A stretch of 64,000 nt of DNA, taken from contig JAACFJ010000009.1 of assembly GCA_009937505.1 (NCBI GenBank), positions 18,459 through 82,458 of the forward strand, written 5' to 3'. The notes below the pieces were generated by a model, which had not been told where the DNA came from, searched no databases, and saw only the letters and a list, made by a program, of their open reading frames with translations. This stretch comes from Gammaproteobacteria bacterium. Its GTDB lineage: Bacteria > Pseudomonadota > Gammaproteobacteria > Steroidobacterales > Woeseiaceae. Position numbers and translations under genes: made by a program. The stretch's first letter is position 1, and each line of letters opens with the position of its first letter. Positions 25,304 through 33,650 of the stretch are shown here, piece by piece.

Positions 25304-28273
25304 TCACGATTCCTTGCCCTCATGGCCCTCGGCGAGCCGCCTGCCGATGTCAGCCGCCCAACTGGCTGCCGCCGGCAGTAGACGATCGACTTCACCGGCG
25401 TGCCCGGCCGCTTCCTCGGCGCCGATCTCTCCGAATCCGCACGCAAGCACGGCATTAGCCATCAGCATCTCCGTCGGGCGTTCAAGTATCGTGGCATATT
25501 CGAGTGCCTCGGTAGCACGCTCCACGGCATTCTGTTTGCGGCCACGCTCACAGTCTATTACTGCCGTACGCGTCAGGATGTATGCGAGTCGGTATTTCGC
25601 ATCTGCAACCCGCAGTGCGTCGAGCGCGGTGTCGAGTTCCGCAAAGTCGTCGTCGATCGCATAGTTGCATAACCCCAGCAGTGCATCAGCGAACGGCTTT
25701 TCGCTGCCTTCGCGAATCTTCTCGCCGAGCGATACGAGTTGTTTCGCCCGATCGCGCGCCACTTCATGTCGACCGCGCTGCAATTCGATAATGACGAGAT
25801 ACTCTGAGGCCAGGAATTCGTTGAGCCTGTCGCCCGCCGACTTGCAGAGCGTACGTGACTGCTGGAAAAACTCCTCAGCTTCATCGAGTCGGTTTTCATG
25901 AAGGCGCAACATGCCATTTCCCGCCGCGATCGCCGGATGCGCGAATTGCCTGCGTTGCGCGAGCGAGTCGGCCTCCATCAGCATTGCATCCGCCTGTGAA
26001 AGGTCGCGTTCGAGCATTACCAGGCACTTCGCAGTCTCCGCCATGCCGACGATGTTTGCCTTGCTATCATCCCCGCGCATGACGCGCGAGGATTGCAGGG
26101 ACTGCTCGCGTGCGCCGTCCCATTCTCCCTGGCTCCACCGCACATACGCCGCCATGTGATAACCGAGTCGCGCATGGGGAAGGTCACCGAGGTCCAGTGC
26201 GCGTTCGGCAAGCGCCGCATAAAGCTCCGCGGCCGCCTCCCAGTCGTCGATGGGTTCGGCGGACAGTAATACGTTGTGCAGGTCGATCTCGACGCCCACG
26301 CGCGAGGGATCAGCCAGCTCCTTCGCGAATTGCAGGCCCTGCCGGGCCAGCGAGCGGGCCTTTTCGTTGGCAAAGAACCTCAGGCAGAGTTGCCCGACGG
26401 AGACCATCGCCCGGGCCGCCAGTCCCGGGTCGCCGCTCAGCGTCGCATGGTGCCCGAGCCAGGAGGCACGGGCCAGGTCGAGCGCCGACTCCTGCTCGAG
26501 AATCTCTGCCGCACGGCGATGCATGACCTGCCGGCGCAGCGGCGAGATGTCTGCATACACGGCCTTGGCAATCAAGTCGTGCGAGTAGCGCAGGCCGTTG
26601 TCCGCGGGTACCAACATCGCCTGGCGCTCCGCCACTTCGAGCACCTCGCCGATCTCGGTGGCATCCAGCCCTGCTACGACAGAAAGTGAGACGGCATCGA
26701 CCGGGGGCAGCAGGACGGCCGCCCATTCGAGTACTTCCACCCCTGTTGTACTGAACCGTCCAAGGCGTTCCCGCACCAGTTCATTGAGTGACCCGCCGCC
26801 GGAGCCGTCGACTTCGGCCCTCGCAAGCTCGATCGCGAGCAGTGGGTTGCCGCCGCACTCCCCGCTCAGACGCTCGAAGTCCGCACCCGGTGCCTGTTCG
26901 GCTATCAGCTGTGACAGTGCATCTTCCGGCAATGGCCCCAATTCGATTTCACTGAGTAAGCCATCATGACGCAGCCCGCTCAGTGCCTGCTGCAAAGGCG
27001 CGTTGTCCCGAATATCTCCGCTCCTTGCTGCAACTACGGCGAATATCGGCCGATCACGGTTCATTCTCATCAGGTAATGCAGAGCAGATGCACTGGATTC
27101 GTCAGACCATTGCAGGTCGTCGAATAGCAGTAGCACCGGCGCCGCCTCGGCTTCGCGCGCAATGAGGTCGGAGAGTTTGCCGAACAGACGATCCCGGTTC
27201 GAGACATCGGTCGCGCCAAAAATATCCTCATAGACCTCGCTGCCCAGCGCCCGCAGCGAATCGATCCACAGGGCGAACGGCCTTATCGCATCGGATTCGA
27301 ACGCCGTCGCCTGCAATATGAAGGCATTCGCGTCTTCTGCGTACTCGAGCAGGGAATGCAGCACACAGCTCTTGCCGATACCGGGCACGCCGCGCACGAC
27401 GACCATCGCGGCTTTATGATCGGCGCTAACAGCGTCCAGGGCCTCCACCAGGGTACCCACTTCTTCCTTGCGCCCGACCAGTCCGCGACGGCGCGGTGCC
27501 GGCGCCTTCACGTCCCTGGATTTCCTCGGGATCGGCGTTGATGGCACTCGGTCGATGCGGGGACCCTGCCGCGCGGCGACCATTGCGCCTGACGGCGTCA
27601 CTCCAGCCTCTTTCAGCATGCGCAGTCCCAGCTGAAATTGTTCTTCGGCCTCTGCGGTCTGGTTCGCGGCATTGAGTAACCGGATCAGTAACGCCCGATG
27701 GTCCTCATCGTAAGGCGACAGGCCAACAAGGGCCCTTGCATGCGGCAAGGCGCGCTCCGGGTTGTTCTCCAGTCGCGCAACAAGTGCGGAGAGCAGCGCC
27801 ACGCGATCACGCAGTGACTGCTCGCGTTCGGCCACGCACCATGCATGGAAATCGTGAAAATTCGGAAATTCCAATCCCTCGAGGAAGTTGCCACGGAATC
27901 GCATTGCGGCCGCCTCGAGCTCTTCCAGGGGTGCCTCGGCGACACCGTTGCCGACAAGAGCTCGCAGCTCGGTGACATCGATCGATACGTCGTTGGTATC
28001 GACGCCTACGTTAGTGCGGTCGGCAATGATTCTCGATTGGTCGTCATCGTCGACCAGCCGCCGCAGCTTCGACAGGCTCCAGCGCAATGAGCCACGCGGG
28101 TCGTCCGGAATCTCCCAGAGCAGTTCACACAGGTGCTCGCGCCGGAACTGGCGCGGATTGAGGCTCAGGTACGCCAGCAGCGCGCGGGTCTTCTTCGAGG
28201 GCGGCAGCGGCAGTGGCTTACCGTCCTTCAGCACTTCGAAGTCACCCAGAAAATGCAGTTCGAGTGCGGTCAT
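25304..28273 (-). CDS. SARP/BTAD-AAA-TPR transcriptional regulator
   Basis: This is a large (989-residue) AfsR/SARP-like activator. Residues 1-95 form an OmpR-type winged helix (LHFLGDFEVLKDGKPLPLPPS..RALLAYLSLNP), and about 96-245 a bacterial transcriptional activation (BTAD) domain. From about 265 an AAA/STAND ATPase follows, with Walker A VRGVPGIGKSCVLHSLL and Walker B VLLLFDDLQWSDE. The C-terminal half is helical and TPR-like and probably senses a ligand or partner protein. Such regulators switch on adjacent genes. It is the first gene of the minus-strand operon and is divergent from the cysteine synthase-glutaredoxin gene, so it may control both sides. SARP-type regulators are best known from actinomycetes; occurrence here is less common. 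The start at 28273 has only a weak ribosome-binding site. Confidence 0.85.
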   Translation of the reverse strand: MTALELHFLGDFEVLKDGKPLPLPPSKKTRALLAYLSLNPRQFRREHLCELLWEIPDDPRGSLRWSLSKLRRLVDDDDQSRIIADRTNVGVDTNDVSIDVTELRALVGNGVAEAPLEELEAAAMRFRGNFLEGLEFPNFHDFHAWCVAEREQSLRDRVALLSALVARLENNPERALPHARALVGLSPYDEDHRALLIRLLNAANQTAEAEEQFQLGLRMLKEAGVTPSGAMVAARQGPRIDRVPSTPIPRKSRDVKAPAPRRRGLVGRKEEVGTLVEALDAVSADHKAAMVVVRGVPGIGKSCVLHSLLEYAEDANAFILQATAFESDAIRPFALWIDSLRALGSEVYEDIFGATDVSNRDRLFGKLSDLIAREAEAAPVLLLFDDLQWSDESSASALHYLMRMNRDRPIFAVVAARSGDIRDNAPLQQALSGLRHDGLLSEIELGPLPEDALSQLIAEQAPGADFERLSGECGGNPLLAIELARAEVDGSGGGSLNELVRERLGRFSTTGVEVLEWAAVLLPPVDAVSLSVVAGLDATEIGEVLEVAERQAMLVPADNGLRYSHDLIAKAVYADISPLRRQVMHRRAAEILEQESALDLARASWLGHHATLSGDPGLAARAMVSVGQLCLRFFANEKARSLARQGLQFAKELADPSRVGVEIDLHNVLLSAEPIDDWEAAAELYAALAERALDLGDLPHARLGYHMAAYVRWSQGEWDGAREQSLQSSRVMRGDDSKANIVGMAETAKCLVMLERDLSQADAMLMEADSLAQRRQFAHPAIAAGNGMLRLHENRLDEAEEFFQQSRTLCKSAGDRLNEFLASEYLVIIELQRGRHEVARDRAKQLVSLGEKIREGSEKPFADALLGLCNYAIDDDFAELDTALDALRVADAKYRLAYILTRTAVIDCERGRKQNAVERATEALEYATILERPTEMLMANAVLACGFGEIGAEEAAGHAGEVDRLLPAAASWAADIGRRLAEGHEGKES

Positions 28274-28423
28274 GCGCGTACGGACACCCCTGTAACAGCC
28301 TGTTTTCAGGACATTTTAGACAAGACCGACAAAAACCACGGTCATTCCCACGGTGGCTTCATCGATACAGGGTAAAGATTAGCACCAGATTCAACGCACA
28401 AACGAATCGGGGAGGAGGTCACC
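28274..28423. promoter_or_regulatory. Divergent control region of the SARP cluster
   Basis: This 150-base gap lies between the divergent regulator and cysteine synthase genes and must hold promoters for both. A short palindrome CCTGTTTTCAGG lies at 28299-28310, near the regulator's start, and is a candidate operator; it is only 12 bases, so it could be chance. A GGGGAGGAGGTCACC ribosome-binding site precedes the small ORF at 28424. Confidence 0.35.
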
Positions 28424-28612
28424 ATGCCTCATTGCAAGAACCTGCTGGAACGAATCGGGCGGATACCGCTGGTCACCTACGGTATGACCGCGGCCCGCAT
28501 CCGTCAAAACCTCATCGAGGAGGAGCACCATGGCTCGATACCTGAACATTATGGGAACGATTGGCAATACGCCGCTCGTCAAACTCGGCCGGCTGGCACC
28601 AGGGGACGTTAA
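28424..28612 (+). CDS. Small ORF ahead of and overlapping the cysteine synthase gene
   Basis: This 62-residue frame has a very strong ribosome-binding site (GGGGAGGAGGTCACC ATG) and overlaps the next gene by 83 bases in another frame. Its start, CKNLLERIGRIPLVTYG, resembles the N-terminus of cysteine synthases (the next gene has MGTIGNTPLVKLG). It could be a leader peptide, a translational-coupling device, or a scrap of a duplicated cysteine synthase start. The overlap part (HHGSIPEHYG onward) is read from codons optimised for the other frame, so any function would lie in the first 35 residues. Confidence 0.45.
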   Translation: MPHCKNLLERIGRIPLVTYGMTAARIRQNLIEEEHHGSIPEHYGNDWQYAARQTRPAGTRGR

Positions 28613-30020
28613 TGTCTATGTAAAGATTGAGGCGTTCAACCCGCTCGGCTCGATCAAGGACCGTATGGCGCACGCCGTTATCGAAGACGCCGAGCGCAGT
28701 GGCAAACTCCAGCCCGGCCAGACCGTCGTGGAAGCGACGAGCGGCAATACGGGTATCGCTCTGGCGATGATCTGTGCTGCCAAGGGGTATCCGCTGGTCG
28801 TCACGATGGCCGAAAGCTTCAGCATCGAACGCCGCAAGTTGTTGCGTTTCCTCGGCGCCAGGGTGGTTTTGACACCCGCAGCCGAGAAAGGCACGGGCAT
28901 GCTCAACAAGGCCACTGAACTCGCCGAAAAACACGGCTGGTTCCTGTGCCGGCAGTTTGAAAACGAAGCCAACGCAACGGTCCACACGCGCACTACGGTC
29001 AGCGAGATCATTGCCGACATGCGGGGCGAACCGCTGGAAGCGTTTGTCTCGGGATTCGGTACGGGTGGCACGCTGCTGGGCGTGGCCCGAGGCCTGAAAG
29101 CGCACGACGCGTCGATTCGGGTTGTCGCCGCGGAGCCGGATAACGCCCAGGTGCTCGGTAGTGGGATCCCGCAACCCCGCAAAGCCGACGGTGCACCGTC
29201 GCGAAGCCACCCGAATTTCCGCCCGCACCTGATGCAGGGCTGGTGCCCGGACTTCATCTCCGAACTCACTCAAAACGCGGTCGACGAAAATCTGGTGGAT
29301 GAAGTCGTACCTGTGTCGGGTGACGAAGCGATGCGGCTGGCCCGGGAACTGGCTCGACAGGAAGGCATCTTCGTCGGTACGTCCTCGGGTGCGACGCTGG
29401 CCGCGGCCCTCGATGTGGCACGTCGCGCCGCGCCCGGTTCGAACATAGTCTGCATCCTGCCCGACACGGGCGAGCGTTACCTCTCGACACCGCTGTTCGA
29501 GTCTGTCGGCGAGGAAATGGACGAGGAAGAACTCGCCTTGTCGCGATCCACTCCCGGCTATCGATTCGACCTGTGTGCCGTACCTGAGCCCAGGCGCAGG
29601 GAGCCGGGAAAAGTCGACCTCGACCCTGCCGCAGAAACTTTTGTCAGCGACGTCATTCGCGATAACAGGGTCGTACTGTTCGCGCTCGAGTGGTGTGAGT
29701 TCTGCTGGTCAGTGCGCAAGCTGTTCACACGGCTCGGCATCGAATACCAAAGTGTGGATCTCGATTCGGTGGCCTGCCAGAAAGACAACAGTGGCGGCAA
29801 GATCCGCGCGGTGCTCGAGAACCGTATTGGCAATCCGACAATCCCGCAGATCTACATTGGCGGCGATCATATCGGCGGCTGCACCGAGCTTTTTGACGAG
29901 ATGCGAACCGGTTCGATGCAGCAGCGTTTGCGCGCCTGCGGAGCCGTACACAAGAACGATATGGACTTCGACCCTTACGAGCTGTTGCCGAAATGGGTCC
30001 ACACGAGGAAGACGGCGTGA
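28530..30020 (+). CDS. Cysteine synthase-glutaredoxin fusion
   Basis: The protein is 496 residues, starting at an ATG with GAGGAGCACC upstream. Residues 1-330 form a type II PLP enzyme of the cysteine synthase/cystathionine beta-synthase group: Lys43 in NPLGSIKDRMA would bind PLP, TSGNTG binds the substrate carboxylate, and GFGTGGTLLG and LPDTGERYLST complete the site. Residues about 375-475 form a glutaredoxin with the CEFC active site (389-392), a cis-Pro in GNPTIPQIYIGG and the glutathione-binding GGC. Linking sulfhydrylation to a glutaredoxin suggests a thiol acceptor or thiol-disulfide control of the enzyme. Fusion of these domains is not the normal cysK/cysM layout. It is divergent from the SARP regulator gene and followed by an AhpD-like gene. 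Confidence 0.88.
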   Translation: MARYLNIMGTIGNTPLVKLGRLAPGDVNVYVKIEAFNPLGSIKDRMAHAVIEDAERSGKLQPGQTVVEATSGNTGIALAMICAAKGYPLVVTMAESFSIERRKLLRFLGARVVLTPAAEKGTGMLNKATELAEKHGWFLCRQFENEANATVHTRTTVSEIIADMRGEPLEAFVSGFGTGGTLLGVARGLKAHDASIRVVAAEPDNAQVLGSGIPQPRKADGAPSRSHPNFRPHLMQGWCPDFISELTQNAVDENLVDEVVPVSGDEAMRLARELARQEGIFVGTSSGATLAAALDVARRAAPGSNIVCILPDTGERYLSTPLFESVGEEMDEEELALSRSTPGYRFDLCAVPEPRRREPGKVDLDPAAETFVSDVIRDNRVVLFALEWCEFCWSVRKLFTRLGIEYQSVDLDSVACQKDNSGGKIRAVLENRIGNPTIPQIYIGGDHIGGCTELFDEMRTGSMQQRLRACGAVHKNDMDFDPYELLPKWVHTRKTA

Positions 30021-30116
30021 TGGCGGTCGCGTTCGCTAAATAGTTGATAACTGAGGCCGCCGATTTTGGCGGTAAACCCCAGATGAACCATTACCCGATC
30101 TAGAGGAATTTTGATC

Positions 30117-30809
30117 ATGGCATTTATCAAGACAATCGCGCCTGCCATGGCGCAAGGAGAAATTCTGGAGATGTACGAGCGTCAAGAGGCGGCCTGGGGC
30201 TATGTGCCCAATTACGCCAAGGCTTTCTCGGGACGACCCGAAGTGCTCGCACGCTGGGGCAGGCTGCTGGCGGAGATCAAGCGGCCCATGTCGAAGCGAC
30301 GCTTTGAACTGGTTACCTTCGCAGCTGCACTCGAACTCCGCAATACTGCGTGTTCGCTCGCCCACGGCAGGGCGTTGCTGGAGTTCTTCACCGCTGAAGA
30401 GGTCCTCAAAATGAGGGAAAACAAGTTCAGCGAGTCCGCGACGGAAACGGAGAAAGCGATATTCCGCTTCGCGCGCAAGATCGTGAAAGACGCGTCGCTG
30501 GTTACCTCTGGCGATGTCGACCTGTTGAAGAAACACGGGCTGAACGACGATGAGATATTCGACATTGCGGCGACGGCAGCTGGTCGCGCGTTTTTCACCA
30601 AGTTGCTGGACGCACTCGGAGTGGAAACCGACTCGACATTTCTTGAAATGGATTCTGCGTTTCGCCGCGCGATGACGGTCGGCAGGCCGATCGGTTACCG
30701 GCCTGTGGAGCGATTGCCGGAGACACCTGGGGAAGCCGGCTCCCGCAGCCCGCGTGCCGGGAACGGAAGACGCGCCGATTATCAGAGCGTCGACCTGTCG
30801 AATCACTGA
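30117..30809 (+). CDS. Carboxymuconolactone decarboxylase/AhpD-like protein
   Basis: The protein is about 230 residues. The ATG at 30117 with GAGGAA eight bases upstream is preferred over the TTG at 30111. The helical fold shows AAALELRNTACSLAHGRALL, the place of the AhpD Cys-x-x-Cys-x-x-x-His redox motif; here the first Cys is Asn and only the second Cys and the His remain. GYVPNYAKAFSGRPEVL is the usual N-terminal block. A one-Cys member may be a different hydrolase or peroxidase partner. It lies 96 bases after the cysteine synthase-glutaredoxin gene and probably shares its transcript. The C-terminal 40 residues are basic and unlike the family. Confidence 0.75.
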   Translation: MAFIKTIAPAMAQGEILEMYERQEAAWGYVPNYAKAFSGRPEVLARWGRLLAEIKRPMSKRRFELVTFAAALELRNTACSLAHGRALLEFFTAEEVLKMRENKFSESATETEKAIFRFARKIVKDASLVTSGDVDLLKKHGLNDDEIFDIAATAAGRAFFTKLLDALGVETDSTFLEMDSAFRRAMTVGRPIGYRPVERLPETPGEAGSRSPRAGNGRRADYQSVDLSNH

Positions 30810-30846
30810 TCATTGATTCAGCGAGTTACCGGGGCGTCGGGGAACC

Positions 30847-30939
30847 AGGGGACAGTGACTTTAAGTGCCAGGCCAGGGCAGTTAGGGGACAGTGACTTTA
30901 AGTGCCAGGCCCGTTCGCCTGGCACTTAAAGTCACTGTC
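30847..30939. repeat. Compound palindromic repeat R6, identical to R5
   Basis: This 93-base unit, identical to R5 at 20044, has a lone left arm, the same 10-base spacer and a full palindrome. It sits at the convergent junction of the AhpD-like and OmpA-like genes, and the TGA of the OmpA-like gene lies in its right arm. Confidence 0.95.
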
Positions 30940-31999
30940 GGCTCGTTACACGCAGTTCAACGCGCCGGCTCGCGGCCAGGCCGGACGCGCTCATGTCGGA
31001 CGCGTCTTTATGCGACTCGCCGTAACCGCGTGTGGTCATCCGCGACGAATCGACGCCCGCCTGCGCGAGGTAGTTACGAACGGCTTCCGCGCGACGCTCC
31101 GAAAGCTTCATGTTGTAGCTTTCGGGTCCGCGTGAATCCGCGTAGCCCACAATCTCGACCTGCACGTCGGGATGGCGCTTCAGGGTCGACGCGGAATCAC
31201 CGAGCATGCTTTTCGCTGTCGCAAGGAGCACAGCGGAGTCGAAGCCGAAGTAGACGTTCCTCAGCTTGACTATCTCGCAACCGCTGGCATCAACCTTAAC
31301 GCCTGCAGGGGTGCCGGGACACTGATCCCGGTCGTTGGCAACGCCATCTCCATCGCTGTCCGCCGGGGCAGCTGCAACAATGCCTGCACCGGTATCCGGT
31401 TCAGGTTCGCTGGCTGCGACCATCGGAGCAGCCGACCCGCCACCGAAGTTGTACTGGATGCCGATCGAACCGACCTGGTCTGTCAGAGAATTGTCGCTGT
31501 CGAAAGCATGCCGCAGGCGCCACTCGGCTCGCAGCGACCAGGGGCTGTCTCCAAAACGGACTTTCAGCCCGAGACCACCCGTTGCCGTCGCATTACTGGC
31601 CGTCGAGTCGGCAGGCGGCAGTCCACCGAAATCCGGAGTGCCAACATCAGCCCGCAAATAACCGAGCCCACCGATAACGTACGGGGAAAACAGGCTGTCC
31701 GGAAGGAAGTTACCGATGACGTTGAAGCCCAGTTCCAGGTGCTCCTGGCCCGGAAAGCCGTCAATATCGTGATAGCCGAACAGGCCCTCGAGCCAGAGGT
31801 GCTTGCCCATCTCCCGGCCGACCTGGACCTGCCCGCCTGAAAAGGAATCGTCGATCTTTCGGTCAGGATCATCGTCGGTATAGGCGATCGACGGTGAAAC
31901 GTACCACTCGCCCTCCTCCGCCTGCGCGGCCAACGGGGCCAGTGGAATCAATACGAGGGCCAATAGTTTGAGTAGTCTGGTCACGTCACTGTATGTCAT
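30932..31999 (-). CDS. OmpA-family outer-membrane protein
   Basis: The protein is 355 residues with a signal peptide (LLKLLALVLIPLAPLAAQA). The first half is an eight-strand beta-barrel-like domain (GEWYVSPSIAYTDDD, GLGYLRADVG, SIGIQYNFGGG). A calcium-binding thrombospondin-3-like linker (DSDGDGVANDRDQCPGTPAGVKVDASGC) joins it to a C-terminal OmpA peptidoglycan-binding domain with VEIVGYADSRGPESYNMKLSERRAEAVRNYL. It ties the outer membrane to the cell wall. The last codons AGC CGA CAG TGA come from palindrome R6. No ribosome-binding site is evident before the ATG; a GTG five codons later is an alternative. Confidence 0.9.
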   Translation of the reverse strand: MTYSDVTRLLKLLALVLIPLAPLAAQAEEGEWYVSPSIAYTDDDPDRKIDDSFSGGQVQVGREMGKHLWLEGLFGYHDIDGFPGQEHLELGFNVIGNFLPDSLFSPYVIGGLGYLRADVGTPDFGGLPPADSTASNATATGGLGLKVRFGDSPWSLRAEWRLRHAFDSDNSLTDQVGSIGIQYNFGGGSAAPMVAASEPEPDTGAGIVAAAPADSDGDGVANDRDQCPGTPAGVKVDASGCEIVKLRNVYFGFDSAVLLATAKSMLGDSASTLKRHPDVQVEIVGYADSRGPESYNMKLSERRAEAVRNYLAQAGVDSSRMTTRGYGESHKDASDMSASGLAASRRVELRVTSRQ

Positions 32000-32136
32000 T
32001 AGAGAATTAGAACGTTAATGTAGACCGGCTTGTGCCGAAGGACTGTGAGGTAAGTCACGGCTTGGCCACGGAATATGTAAAAAGATACACGATTGCCCGG
32101 AGGGTCACAAAGGAGCAAAGACGGGATCCCCACCAA

Positions 32137-32200
32137 TTAGGTGACAGTGACTTTAATTGCCAGGCGTCTCGGTCTGGCAATTAAAGTCACTGTCCACTAA
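32137..32200. repeat. Diverged palindromic repeat R7
   Basis: The sequence is GGTGACAGTGACTTTAATTG...CAATTAAAGTCACTGTCCAC. Relative to the consensus (TTTAAGTG/CACTTAAA) one base has changed in each arm so that pairing is kept (TTTAATTG/CAATTAAA). Two mismatches lie near the outer ends. It lies between two divergent genes, unlike most copies. Confidence 0.9.
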
Positions 32201-32279
32201 CGACTCTAATGACTGCGAGAAGGAGTGGCTTCGTGCCGAGCCAAACTAGTAGTATTGTCACGAGCAACGCTCACGGGAG

Positions 32280-33041
32280 ATGGTCATCGTTAGCACCGAT
32301 CCAGCGGCCAAAAGCATAGCATTGCCTTACGAAGCACCTGGCTGGGCACAAGCGATGCGCCGCCTCACCGACCACGTCGTTGTTGATTTCCTGGGCGGGC
32401 CACGGCCGTGGAAACTCGCCTGGGTGATCAATTTTCAGAAGGCGGGGACGTTCGTTTTTCTTCTCGCCCTGATCGCGTACTACGGAAACACGTCGTCCGC
32501 AGTGTGGGTTTATACGGCGATGCAGGGTAGCTACGGGCTGGTCTGGATCCTCAAGGACATGGCGTTCCCGGACCCGAACTGGCAGCGACGCGTTACGATA
32601 GGAGGCGGAATCAACGCTTTCCTTGGCGTGCTGGGCTGGTACTGGGTGTTCGGATGGCTGCTGGTCTCCGGGGTCTCGCAACCCGACTACCCGCTACCCG
32701 ATTTTGCCTGGTTTTGCCTGTGCGTCAGCCTGTGCATTACGGGTTCGGCCATCATGATCGCGGCAGATGCACAGAAGTACTTCACGCTTCGCGTGCAGAG
32801 AGGCCTGATCACCGACGGCATGCACCGCTACGTGCGCCACCCCAACTACCTCGGCGAAATCATGATCTACGGCAGCTTCGCGATGATGGTGTGGCACTGG
32901 CTGCCCGTCGTGGTACTGGCATGGGTCTGGCTCGGCCTGTTCGCCATCAACATGATCATGAAAGAAGCCAGCATGTCACGATATCCCGAGTGGGCGGCCT
33001 ACAAGAAACGGACCTGGTGGCTGCTACCGTTCGTGCTCTAG
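32280..33041 (+). CDS. DUF1295-like integral membrane protein
   Basis: The protein is 253 residues with about six hydrophobic segments. The C-terminal region GLITDGMHRYVRHPNYLGEIMIYGSFAMMVWHW carries the RHPNYxGE signature shared by DUF1295, steroid 5-alpha-reductase-like and isoprenylcysteine methyltransferase-like membrane enzymes. The ending EASMSRYPEWAAYKKRTWWLLPF is also typical. These proteins act on lipid-like substrates in the membrane using SAM or NADPH; which applies is unknown. The start ATG at 32280 overlaps a purine-rich stretch, so the start is not certain. Confidence 0.75.
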   Translation: MVIVSTDPAAKSIALPYEAPGWAQAMRRLTDHVVVDFLGGPRPWKLAWVINFQKAGTFVFLLALIAYYGNTSSAVWVYTAMQGSYGLVWILKDMAFPDPNWQRRVTIGGGINAFLGVLGWYWVFGWLLVSGVSQPDYPLPDFAWFCLCVSLCITGSAIMIAADAQKYFTLRVQRGLITDGMHRYVRHPNYLGEIMIYGSFAMMVWHWLPVVVLAWVWLGLFAINMIMKEASMSRYPEWAAYKKRTWWLLPFVL

Positions 33042-33161
33042 GATTTCCCTCTCTAGGTAGACCTCCGGATAGCGCGGCCTAATGGATTCTGGGACACTCG
33101 TTGTCGGAGTCGGTGTGCAATCGTGCTCCCTTCTTCATTTGCGACGAGGCTTTCGCAGCGA

Positions 33162-33650
33162 ATGCTCAGGAGTCGGCACAGAGAGGAGACAACCCTCCTT
33201 TTCCTGGCTGCGCTTCTGCTGGTCGTCGGCGTTATTGTCTACGCGGTTGACCGCGGCGGCGCAGCGTACTTCCTGATTGGCTGGACAGCCAGCCACGGCG
33301 AAGCTGAACTCTTCGGGCCGGTCGGCAACCATCTCCCCACCTTTGTTCACTCGCTAGCCATAATCCTTGTCCTGGCGGCAGTGCTTCGACCCTGGCCTAA
33401 ACTGTTGCCGGCCGTCGCCCTCGCCTGGTTTGCCGTCGAATGCCTCTTCGAGGTCGGCCAGATTTCACCGCTCGACGCACGCGTTGCAGCGGTTCTGCCG
33501 GCGTGGTTCGACGACGTGCCTGTTCTCGAAGCCAGTGCCGACTACTTCATAAACGGAACCTACGACCCGCTCGACATACTTTCTATCGCACTCGGCGCGG
33601 CCGCAGCGTACTGGATCGTTCGCATGACAGAACGAGGAGATCTACGATGA
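33162..33650 (+). CDS. Hypothetical membrane protein
   Basis: I do not recognise the family. From the ATG at 33162 it has 162 residues (a GTG at 33123 would add 13). Four hydrophobic segments are visible: TLLFLAALLLVVGVIVYAV, FVHSLAIILVLAAVLRPW, LLPAVALAWFAVECLFEVG and a C-terminal DILSIALGAAAAYWIV. The sequence between segments 3 and 4 includes FINGTYDPLDI, which recalls VanZ-like/DUF2809-type proteins, but this is not a firm match. Its stop overlaps the next gene's ATG (ATGA), so both are expressed together. Confidence 0.55.
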   Translation: MLRSRHREETTLLFLAALLLVVGVIVYAVDRGGAAYFLIGWTASHGEAELFGPVGNHLPTFVHSLAIILVLAAVLRPWPKLLPAVALAWFAVECLFEVGQISPLDARVAAVLPAWFDDVPVLEASADYFINGTYDPLDILSIALGAAAAYWIVRMTERGDLR

